A DNA stretch of 64,000 nucleotides, from NCBI RefSeq assembly GCF_016711335.1, contig NZ_JADJTF010000001.1:186001-250000 (forward strand), given 5' to 3'. Both the position numbers and the translations under genes were made by a program. The notes under the pieces were generated by a model that saw only the letters and a program-made list of their open reading frames with translations, did not search any database and had not been told where the DNA came from. This DNA is from Thiofilum sp. (GTDB lineage Bacteria; Pseudomonadota; Gammaproteobacteria; Thiotrichales; Thiotrichaceae). Positions 44,631 to 52,366 of this stretch are shown here, piece after piece (the first letter of the stretch is position 1; each line of letters opens with the position of its first letter).

Positions 44631-45191
44631 GAAATTAGTAACGTTACGCTTAGCGTGCACGACAAGGAACCGTAAACTCTACGTCATTACCACTGCCACC
44701 CGAGAAGCGTGTTTCGCTACATTGGAAAGGGGCATAACGATTGCCTACATATTTCATAGTAGTAGTAAAGCATTCTGCTGCTGTGCAAGTACTGCTAGCA
44801 ATATCGTAGTAACCATTAGACTGTGTATTTAACACTCTAAAAGTACTACTTAAGCCCGTATGACGTACTTGATAAGCATTGCCTGTCAAGCTCACTAACC
44901 AATGACGGAAACCATTCGCACCGTAAAAGGTTTGGCAATAGGGGTTTAAAGCAGGACGAACAAAATACCATTGTTGACCATTACGCAGACGCGGCAAAGT
45001 CACTACGCGAAATAAACGCTCATAGGCTCCTTGAGGAATATTTAAATCGCGCATACAATTATTTAGATAATTTAAGTCGTTTTTATTGATAGAACGGATC
45101 ACTGCGGTTGCAATAGTAGCTGTCGGAAGACGCTCACCCGCCGTTGGGCGTTCTGCAGTTGCAGTTAACAAATTAGCCGCTTGACTAGTAG

Positions 45192-46586
45192 CAATACTTC
45201 GGACAGTTTGGGCATGATTGAAAAATAGGCTGGAAGCCTCCAGTGTGGGAAGATGTCGTCAACCACGATAACAACCCCTCACCCCAGAAGCTTCCATGTC
45301 CACAATAGAAACGATTCTGAGCCAAATGTCCAGTGTGGCGAAACCGCAGCGCCAGTTTTTGCTGACCTTGTTCAATGCGCTGATGTACCTGCCCAGCCGT
45401 GTCAACTTCCGCAACCTTGGACGTTACAGTGACTGCCATGAAAAGACTTTTTCACGCTGGTTTTCACGTTCCTTTGATTTTCTAGCGTTCAACCTGCTGA
45501 TCTTACAGGATGTCCTGCATGGCAAGGGGGAACGTATTGCGGCTATTGATGCCAGTTTCGTGCCTAAAAGCGGGCGCAAGAGTTATACTTAGACTGGTTT
45601 TGGAACGGCTCACAGGGGCAGGCGCAACGCGGACAAGAATTATCCTTGTTAGCGCTGGTGGACGTGACCCACAACACGTACTACACCTTATCCGCCCGCC
45701 AAACGCCTACGTTGCCGCGCTCAACCCGCAAGGGTCAAAGCCAACCCGCCAACACCAAAGACAAAACCAAGGTGAAACACCCACCCTTCGTTGGTGCGCC
45801 GCTCCCCACGCGGATGGATAGCTACCTTGGACAGCTTCAACACGCCATCACAGTCCTGCTGGGGTGTGGCATCCGTTATCTCGTCGCGGATAGCTTTTAT
45901 GCCAAAACTAAGTTTGTCAGTGGCATCAGGGAACTCAACTTGCATTTGATCAGCAAGTTACGTCAGGACGCCGACTTACGGTGGCTGTACACGGGCGCAC
46001 AAAAACCCAAGGGTCGTCACCGCCAGTACAGCGGCAAAGTCAGTTTTGACGACTTATCACGTTTTGAACGGGTCGGAGAGCTGGACGGGCAGCGTGTTTA
46101 CACCGCTACTGTTAACAGCCCGACGTTCAAACAGATAGTGCGCATCGTCTATCTGGTGCGCGAAGCAAACGGCAAGACCGCTAGCGCACTGCTGTTCAGT
46201 ACCGACACGGATTGCCCTGCATTAGACATCCTGCGTTACTACCAAGCGCGTTTCCAGATAGAATTTTTGTTCCGGGATGCCAAGCAACACACCGGGCTGT
46301 GTGACTGCCAAACGACCCGCAAAGAAAAGCTGGATTTCCACTTCAATACCTCACTGACGGCACTTAACCTGCTCCGGCTGGAAGATCGCCAGCAGAACTG
46401 GGATGCCGGGGCAACGGGCGCAGTGTCCTCTCCGTTGCCAGTGGGAAGATCCGCCACTTCAATGCCCATCTGCTCGAACGCTTTTCTCGCCACTTAAAAC
46501 TCGACTTCAGCGCCATAAAATCCAGCCCAGCCTTCGCAGACCTATGTAATTATGGTGCTATCGCCGCGTAAACTGTCCGAAGTGTT
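45192..46586 (+). mobile_element. IS4-like insertion sequence, copy 2 (1395 bp)
   Basis: A near-identical inverted copy of the element at 25,613-27,009. It is flanked by the perfect 8-bp target duplication ACTAGTAG (45,184-45,191 and 46,587-46,594). The ends read CAATACTTCGGACAGTTT and AAACTGTCCGAAGTGTT. It is two bases shorter than copy 1 because of two single-base deletions in the transposase gene, and it differs by a few substitutions. The intact target duplication and the clean reading frame of the interrupted gene indicate a recent insertion. Confidence 0.94.
45296..46571 (+). pseudogene. IS4-family transposase, copy 2, with two frame lesions
   Basis: It shares the 98-residue N-terminal part with copy 1 but stops at TAG 45,590-45,592: one base is missing at the position where copy 1 has its in-frame TGA. 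The C-terminal part resumes in another frame (residues TLSARQTPTLPRSTRKGQSQ onward). A second single-base deletion in a G-run at about 46,408 shifts it again, replacing the normal C-terminus. All three DDE segments remain recognisable. It cannot make an active transposase, so this copy must have moved before these deletions, or in trans. Confidence 0.85.
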
Positions 46587-46933
46587 ACTAGTAGCCGAAA
46601 GACCGAAAAACGCTAAGAGCGCCATTCCAACAAACTTTTTTACTTTCATAGGGTTAGCCTAATATCTCTTAAAGGTGATACGAAACCGCACGCTAAGGAC
46701 GGATTAAACAGCATTACAACATAACTTCTATGTGCAACTACGTAATAATAATAGTCAATGCAGTATCATTTATCTGCATAATGTAGTTAAGAAATTATAC
46801 CTTGGGCATTAAACGCCATATTGAGTTTTATCGCAAGTCGGCTAGTTTTAATGGAAATCCGGTCTAGATGAGACTTCTTTACCTTAACGTTGTACAGTAG
46901 GATTATTAATTCTGATACCGAACCTAGAATCTG

Positions 46934-47275
46934 ATGTTTAGTGCCTTTATTTTAATTATCTTATTGTTACTCTTTGCTTTAACTCCCAGCTTAATCATCT
47001 TTGGTTTACCCCATCGTGCTTACCGCGCTACAACGGGTAGACGCTTACCGATCATTACTTTAACCATGATTAATCTGATTTTGGTTTTTATTGTAATGCT
47101 GATAGTCCATCTGATGCACCCCCTCCATGGCTCCTTTATGGAGCTTATTGCTTTTATTATGTGGGTCAGTATTCCGACTGCATTAGTAGTACGAGGCTTT
47201 ATTAGTGGCTGGATACATAAGCAAGAGCAGGTAAAACTATTAGAAACACCTAAAAACGAAAAAAGCCTTGATTAA
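46934..47275 (+). CDS. Small inner-membrane protein of unknown function
   Basis: A 113-residue protein with three hydrophobic stretches: FSAFILIILLLLFALTPSLI, ITLTMINLILVFIVMLIVH and FMELIAFIMWVSIPTALVVR. A charged C-terminal tail (HKQEQVKLLETPKNEKSLD) is probably cytoplasmic. No family recognised. The stop codon lies inside the terminator hairpin. The 284-bp gap before it (46,650-46,933) holds the promoters of this gene and of the disrupted secreted-protein gene; nothing else is seen there. Confidence 0.65.
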   Translation: MFSAFILIILLLLFALTPSLIIFGLPHRAYRATTGRRLPIITLTMINLILVFIVMLIVHLMHPLHGSFMELIAFIMWVSIPTALVVRGFISGWIHKQEQVKLLETPKNEKSLD

Positions 47276-47292
47276 AACTAATCGAAGGCTTT
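47262..47292 (+). terminator. Hairpin terminator overlapping the end of the 46,934 gene
   Basis: AAAGCCTTGATTA pairs with TAATCGAAGGCTTT with one bulged base and a short loop. It overlaps the gene's stop codon and ends in TTT only, so efficiency may be modest. Confidence 0.6.
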
Positions 47293-47322
47293 AGGCACCA
47301 ACTACTGTTGGTTAAAAATAAG

Positions 47323-47404
47323 TGCCGATGAGAAGACTCGAACTTCCACGGGTCGCCCCACTAATACCTGAAACTAGCGCGTCTACCAATTCCGCCACAT
47401 CGGC
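47323..47404 (-). tRNA. tRNA-Leu (anticodon CAG)
   Basis: The reverse strand reads GCCGATGTGGCGGAATTGGT at the 5' end, with an acceptor stem that pairs GCCGATG with CATCGGC at the 3' end. The anticodon stem CTAGT/ATTAG encloses TTCAGGT, giving anticodon CAG. A long variable arm (TGGGGCGACCCGTG) is the class II feature expected for leucine, and the T arm has GTTCGAGTC. The 3' CCA is not encoded; a T5 run follows downstream. Confidence 0.95.
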
Positions 47405-47565
47405 TTAAGACACTATAAGGGAGTCATAGCGTATTAAGGATGCGAATGTTAAGCAGTTTATTTTGGATTGTCAAACGATTTCAAGTGGCTAGGTAGCATG
47501 ACATGCTGTCAACTACCTAGCTATTGCTAATCAATCACTTAACTGCCTAAAATCCTTAGGTAGCA

Positions 47566-50500
47566 TTAATTAAAGTGAATATCATCAATTAAAATGTCTG
47601 ACTTCAAATAGCTACCACTAGCTGCCTTAGGATGCCAGAACCCTATTGCTTTAATTTGACTCTTATCTACCCCCACAAACTCACTCAATGGTACGGTGTA
47701 AATTTTCCAAATACCGGAAGTGGTAGAGGGATAAGACAACAGATTTTTACCTAATGCCGCACCTGTAGCATCATCTAACTTGAGTTCTAATTGATCCAAA
47801 GCATCAGGTGCAGCTACGGCTACGACCATATTGGTATAACTACTTAAATTCAGTAACGGTGAAAACTCACTAAAAAAGCCGCCCCAATCCACACCTGTAT
47901 GACTGAATAATAATGATGAGCTACCCTCGTAGGCATTTGAGCTAGTACGCAAACTACCACTATTTAAGGCAGTACTCTGTGCCGTAATCGATAAGGCTGT
48001 CACCATATCGGGACGGAAACCTACTGCAACCGCTTTATCCTCAGTCACCGTACCTAAATCGATACTAGATCCTCCACCGCCACTATCCGCTTTCAAATCA
48101 GCACACGCTACCGCATCGGTTGCTGCATCCACACTCTTCGGCACAATCCGTACATTGCCTAGATCAAACTGCGCTGCGCCTCCTGTCAGGAATAATAACG
48201 GTGTATTCATAGCAGCATGATTCATGCCCTGCTCGGCAAAACACTTTAAGGGTATTTTTAATTTTGACCATTCAGTGGATACGGCTGGCAATACCTTATT
48301 CAGCTCTACCTGTCCGAGACACGGCCACACACAGTGCTGTGCTAAATTGAGAGTAGCCGTAGGTGCTTGATGGACTTTAATATCAAACTGCAAAGTAGAT
48401 TCAGCGTTCAAATATGAATTGCGATCTTGTCCCGCCTCGCTTTGAGTTTGTAGATAAATTTGCGCTAGATCATCCCCCTTAAAGGTCACCTTCACCGCAT
48501 CGTATTGACCTTGATAATTAATGGGTTGAGTGGATACCGTACCTTGATCAGCGGGTTGTTCTTTGGGCACTGGAATCGCTGCCCAACCATTTTTATTACC
48601 AGAGATGCGTAATACAAACTCATCCGTTGCACGCGTTCCATAAATCTCTAATGGCAAAGTCGCTATCCCGGTATCGGGTTCACTTTGTCCACAACCATAG
48701 TTACGCGTATCTAGAGGTAGATTATTTAAATCCCAACTCACATCAGTAGCCGCAGCCGTCATAGCGCTATAAGTCAGACCATAGCCATAAGGGAATAAGG
48801 GCGCATGAATGCCGCTAATATCCTGCTCATTAACGGGTGTCATATAGCCACTGATATGTGGCGGGACACGATTAATGCTAGTAGAGCATTTAGTAGCAGG
48901 CCAAGAATAGGAGAGCTTACCTTTAAAATCTTTTCCTCCTACTGCATACAAGACATCCGTAATCCCCCCCGCCTCTGTCCCTGGTAGCCACGCGGCAACA
49001 AAGGCATCTGAATGATTGATTTCCTCATTCACATACAAAGGACGACCTGACAAAAATACGGTCACTACCTTCATACCTAAGGCTTTTAGGTCTTTAATGG
49101 TCTGCAAATCTGCCGCATAAGAGGTTTTTAGTTCGGCATAGCTGAGGGTCTGGTGGTCTTTAATATCCCCCATAAACTCTGCATAAGGGTCTTCACCTAT
49201 CACTACTAAAGCCACCATATCTGCATTAGCTTGGGCTTTATCAGTAATAATATTTTCAGCTCCAATCTGTGCCTCCAGCGCCTGCTTAACAGTAGAAGCT
49301 CCCGGAAAATCAGCCAGTGTGTTATCGGCCCCCTGCCAAGTCAGCGACCAACCTCCGGTTTGCTTTTGGATATTATCCATAGCACTACCTGCTAAAAATA
49401 TCTTTTGCTCTGCCTTGAGAGGTAAGACCGCATTATTATTTTTTAGTAATACTAAGGACTCACTCACTGCTTGCCGTGCTAAGGCTTTATGTTCAGGAGC
49501 ACCTAAGATCGCTTGATTACCGGCTAGTGAGCGAGCAGAAGGTTTAGGCTTGTCCCATAAGCCTGCACGCATTTTCACGCGTAAAATACGAGTCACAGCA
49601 TCATCAATCCGACTCATCGGAATAATGCCGTCTTTCACCTGTTGGATCACATTGGCATAAAAGGCTTTCCAATCCGCCTTGGCAGTGACCATGAACACAT
49701 CATTACCTGCATTGACCGCATCGGGACAATTAGCAGCACTACAACCGGCTATTTCACCATGTCCATTCCAATCGGTTACCACAATACCATCAAAACCCAT
49801 TTTGCCTTTGAGCACATCGGTAATGAGATACTTGCTACCATGAATTTTTTTATTATAAGCCACCGCTGGATTAGACGCGTAATTGGCATCGGCATCCCAT
49901 GAATTAAACGAACTCATGACTACCTGTGCACCAGCCTTTAAGCCTGCAAAGTACCCTGCCGCATGTAGATTAATAAGATTAGTCTCAGTGCTTTGATTGA
50001 CACCACGGTCTACACCGTTTTTAGTGCCCCCATCACCTAACCAATGTTTTACATTAGAGATAACCTGAGTATCGGTCTTTAAACCAGCGCCCCCACCTTG
50101 TAAACCTTCAACCATTTTACTAGCGTAGTTATAAACGATTTCAGGATCTTCCGAGTAGCCCTCATAGACGCGTCCCCAACGATCATCACGAGGAACAGCA
50201 ACCGTGGGAGCAAAAGTCCAATCCAAACCCGTAGCGACAATTTCACGCGCAGTAGCTTGACCAATTTTATAAATGAGTTCGGGATTATTCGCAGCCCCTA
50301 AACCGATATTGTGAGGGAATACCGTTGCTTGATAGACGTTATTATGTCCATGCACTGCATCCGTCGCCCACATAAAAGGGATCTTAAACCCTCGGTCTTG
50401 ATAGGCCTCGTCTAGGGCCTGCCAATAACTATCCGCTGTAGCCACCCAATCAGCCGCCGTTGACTTTTTATTATTATTCGGCCATGAACCACCACCATTG

Positions 50501-51021
50501 AGTAAAGAACCTAATTTGTACTCTTTAGCCTCAGCAGGCGTGACTTGATCCAAATTAGGCTGAATCATTTGCCCTACTTTTTCCTCTAACGTCATTTGCG
50601 CCAAAATACTCTGAACCTGAGTCTCAATAGTGGAATCAGGCTTGATGGCATTAGTAGAGGCTATGTCTGGCCAATCACTATAAAACGACAAGGTATCAGG
50701 GGTTGGAGTCGGTGTCGGAACGGGTGTAGGTGTGGGAGTAGGTGTCGGAACGGGTGTCGGCGTCGGCGTTGGGACAGGTGTAGGCGTCGGCGTTGGGACA
50801 GGTGTAGGTGTGGGGGTTGGAGTCGGAACGGGTGTGGGTGTCGGCGTTGGGGTAGTAATATCGGTTGAAGAAGTACCACCACTACAGGCCGCTACTAAAC
50901 TCAGCATAATCACTGAGCTTATTAGTTTAAAAAGGGGCTTTTGGGCGATAGGTGTTGCATTAAATCTAGCTAACGATTGACTCGTCTCAGACTGATGATC
51001 CGTCTCATGTGGTTGCCACAT
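47566..51021 (-). CDS. Glycoside hydrolase family 3 beta-glucosidase/exoglucanase, lipoprotein
   Basis: A protein of about 1151 residues. The ATG at 51,021 follows AGAGGA; an upstream ATG at 51,057 is also open. The N-terminal segment LFKLISSVIMLSLVAACSGG carries a lipobox (LVAAC), so it is probably outer-membrane anchored. Residues ~60-110 are a Thr-Pro-Val linker. A GH3 catalytic domain follows: MTLEEKVGQMIQ, WATDAVHGHNNVYQATVFPH, SNVKHWLGDGGT, and the nucleophile Asp in GFDGIVVTDWNGHGE (about residue 415). Then comes the GH3 C-terminal domain (VSESLVLLKNNNAVLPLK). The last ~380 residues form galactose-binding-like domains resembling those of ExoP-type exo-1,3/1,4-beta-glucanases. The divergent LacI regulator suggests sugar-inducible expression. 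Confidence 0.92.
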   Translation of the reverse strand: MWQPHETDHQSETSQSLARFNATPIAQKPLFKLISSVIMLSLVAACSGGTSSTDITTPTPTPTPVPTPTPTPTPVPTPTPTPVPTPTPTPVPTPTPTPTPVPTPTPTPDTLSFYSDWPDIASTNAIKPDSTIETQVQSILAQMTLEEKVGQMIQPNLDQVTPAEAKEYKLGSLLNGGGSWPNNNKKSTAADWVATADSYWQALDEAYQDRGFKIPFMWATDAVHGHNNVYQATVFPHNIGLGAANNPELIYKIGQATAREIVATGLDWTFAPTVAVPRDDRWGRVYEGYSEDPEIVYNYASKMVEGLQGGGAGLKTDTQVISNVKHWLGDGGTKNGVDRGVNQSTETNLINLHAAGYFAGLKAGAQVVMSSFNSWDADANYASNPAVAYNKKIHGSKYLITDVLKGKMGFDGIVVTDWNGHGEIAGCSAANCPDAVNAGNDVFMVTAKADWKAFYANVIQQVKDGIIPMSRIDDAVTRILRVKMRAGLWDKPKPSARSLAGNQAILGAPEHKALARQAVSESLVLLKNNNAVLPLKAEQKIFLAGSAMDNIQKQTGGWSLTWQGADNTLADFPGASTVKQALEAQIGAENIITDKAQANADMVALVVIGEDPYAEFMGDIKDHQTLSYAELKTSYAADLQTIKDLKALGMKVVTVFLSGRPLYVNEEINHSDAFVAAWLPGTEAGGITDVLYAVGGKDFKGKLSYSWPATKCSTSINRVPPHISGYMTPVNEQDISGIHAPLFPYGYGLTYSAMTAAATDVSWDLNNLPLDTRNYGCGQSEPDTGIATLPLEIYGTRATDEFVLRISGNKNGWAAIPVPKEQPADQGTVSTQPINYQGQYDAVKVTFKGDDLAQIYLQTQSEAGQDRNSYLNAESTLQFDIKVHQAPTATLNLAQHCVWPCLGQVELNKVLPAVSTEWSKLKIPLKCFAEQGMNHAAMNTPLLFLTGGAAQFDLGNVRIVPKSVDAATDAVACADLKADSGGGGSSIDLGTVTEDKAVAVGFRPDMVTALSITAQSTALNSGSLRTSSNAYEGSSSLLFSHTGVDWGGFFSEFSPLLNLSSYTNMVVAVAAPDALDQLELKLDDATGAALGKNLLSYPSTTSGIWKIYTVPLSEFVGVDKSQIKAIGFWHPKAASGSYLKSDILIDDIHFN
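50697..50850 (-). repeat. Low-complexity tandem repeats encoding Thr-Pro-Val linker
   Basis: Degenerate 6- and 18-base repeats encode alternating TPTP and VPTP units just after the lipobox of the GH3 protein. Such linkers hold the catalytic domain away from the membrane. The repeats are imperfect at third positions but long enough for slippage or recombination to change linker length. Confidence 0.85.
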
Positions 51022-51070
51022 AGCATTATCCTCTAGCGAAATAAAATGATTGAGCATCGTTACCCATCAG

Positions 51071-51106
51071 TGTAAACGATTACATTAAATTATGTAATCG
51101 TTTACA
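51071..51106. promoter_or_regulatory. Paired LacI-family operators between GH3 and lacI-type genes
   Basis: Two 14-bp palindromes, TGTAAACGATTACA (51,071-51,084) and TGTAATCGTTTACA (51,093-51,106), are mirror images of each other, so together they form a 36-bp inverted repeat. Both have the central CG and TGTAA/TTACA arms typical of LacI/GalR-family sites. Their centres are 22 bp apart, about two helical turns, suiting two dimers on one DNA face. They lie 50 bp upstream of the GH3 start and 140 bp upstream of the regulator start. Confidence 0.82.
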
Positions 51107-51246
51107 TTAAAAGCAAATAAACCTGTTTTCTTTAAAACTATTGATTAATTAAAGGTTTATAGTTAATTCATACTTAAGCTACTAGATCTAACCTCAGTGT
51201 TTAACCTATGCTATGAATTTATCAGTAGGGAAACTCATTCGTTGCT

Positions 51247-52269
51247 ATGGCGCTTAACTCTCAAAACATTACCATTCAAGAGATAGCTCAGTTGGCAAAA
51301 GTATCCGTAGCCACTGTGAGTCGCACTTTAAGCAATCCAGACAAAGTATCCGAACTAACCCGTCAACAAGTATTAGCTGCTATCGAATCGACTGGATACA
51401 GCGTTAATGAAAATGCGCGTAATCTACGCAAGCGTCAAACCGATACTATAGTGGTTATGACCCCTAATATTGGTAATCCCTATTTCTCTCTTATTGTCGA
51501 AGGTGTTGAAGAAGTACTCGCTAGCAATCATATCAATGTCTTAATCGCTGATACTCAAAAAGCATCGATGAGCACTACCCATGCACGTAACTACTTCAGT
51601 CGCAACCGTGTGGATGGGATTCTTATCTTAGATGGTCAAGTCTCTAGAGATATTATTGAAAATGCTAAAGGTCATCCTCCTATTCTATTTGCGGGTGAAC
51701 GCCATGCTGAATTGACTCTGCCCTATATTGGTATTAATGACGAATTAGGCATTGAACTAGCCGTTAAACATTTACACTCATTAGGGCATACACGTATTGG
51801 ACATATAGCAGGTCCATCGATGCATACTCCCGGACAACGCAGACAGGAAAGTTTTCTACACACCCTAAAGCAGCTCAACCTACCCACTCACCAGGCTTGG
51901 ATTCATGAGGGTTTATTTGAATTAGCGACGGGGCAACAAGCAGCCTATGCTTGGGCAAATCTACCTATAGAGCAACGTCCGAGTGCCATATGCAGTGCTG
52001 GAGATGAAATAGCCTTTGGCTTTATTGCCACCCTATATCAATTAGGTTTTAGAGTGCCGCGAGATGTATCAGTGGTCGGCTACGATGATCTCACCCTAAC
52101 TGCTTGTTATATTCCTGCACTCACCACTATTCATCAACCTTGTCGAACACTAGGTAGAGTCGCCGCACAACAATTACTAAATTTAATAAAACAACAGGTA
52201 TTCACTCCCCTACCCCTGCTTGACCCCACTCTAGTGATTAGACAAAGCACTGCCCCTTATGACCAATAA
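51247..52269 (+). CDS. LacI-family transcriptional regulator
   Basis: A 340-residue repressor. The N-terminal helix-turn-helix is TIQEIAQLAKVSVATVSRTL, with the hinge helix region NENARNLRKRQTDTI (about residues 58-72). A periplasmic-binding-protein-like sensor domain follows (VVMTPNIGNPYFSLIVEGV; VSVVGYDDLTLTACYIPALT near the end), close to the CytR/PurR/GalR style. It is divergent from the GH3 gene and most likely binds the two palindromes between them, controlling the GH3 gene and itself. The sensed sugar is not evident. Confidence 0.92.
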   Translation: MALNSQNITIQEIAQLAKVSVATVSRTLSNPDKVSELTRQQVLAAIESTGYSVNENARNLRKRQTDTIVVMTPNIGNPYFSLIVEGVEEVLASNHINVLIADTQKASMSTTHARNYFSRNRVDGILILDGQVSRDIIENAKGHPPILFAGERHAELTLPYIGINDELGIELAVKHLHSLGHTRIGHIAGPSMHTPGQRRQESFLHTLKQLNLPTHQAWIHEGLFELATGQQAAYAWANLPIEQRPSAICSAGDEIAFGFIATLYQLGFRVPRDVSVVGYDDLTLTACYIPALTTIHQPCRTLGRVAAQQLLNLIKQQVFTPLPLLDPTLVIRQSTAPYDQ

Positions 52270-52290
52270 GCGCTCAAATATTACTACGAG

Positions 52291-52320
52291 AGTTTTTACT
52301 TACCCCTGAGTAAAACTTTG
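52291..52320 (+). terminator. Probable terminator between the LacI-type gene and rnr
   Basis: AGTTTTTACT and AGTAAAACT form a stem with one bulged base around an eight-base loop, followed by TTGTT. It lies 22 bp after the regulator stop and 47 bp before rnr. Confidence 0.5.
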
Positions 52321-52366
52321 TTATGCTCACCTGCCATACGAACATAACAACTAATAAGGACATTGC

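Larger units (their letters stand above)
44650..46649 (-). pseudogene. Secreted protein gene disrupted by IS copy 2 within its signal peptide
   Basis: The gene's first 21 codons lie at 46,587-46,649 (MKVKKFVGMALLAFFGLSAT plus S) and the remaining 177 codons at 44,650-45,183. Removing the IS (45,192-46,586) and one copy of the 8-bp target repeat joins them in frame as SATS-QAANLLTATAERP, a canonical signal peptide with cleavage after SQA. The intact product would be 198 residues. The mature part has several cysteines (NCMRDL, PYCQTFYG, STCTAAECF, PFQCSETRF and VPCRAR) and is probably disulfide-bonded in the periplasm. No family recognised. The insertion removes the start and export signal, so the gene is presumably dead. 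Confidence 0.88.

Noticed and set aside
25613..46586. The two IS copies as a composite transposon carrying the genes between them.
   Set aside because: Each copy has its own, different 8-bp target duplication, and the interior is conserved housekeeping synteny rather than cargo.
50732..50980. Plus-strand reading frame made of Gly-Val-Gly-Thr repeats.
   Set aside because: It is the antisense shadow of the Thr-Pro-Val linker of the GH3 gene; it has no independent support.
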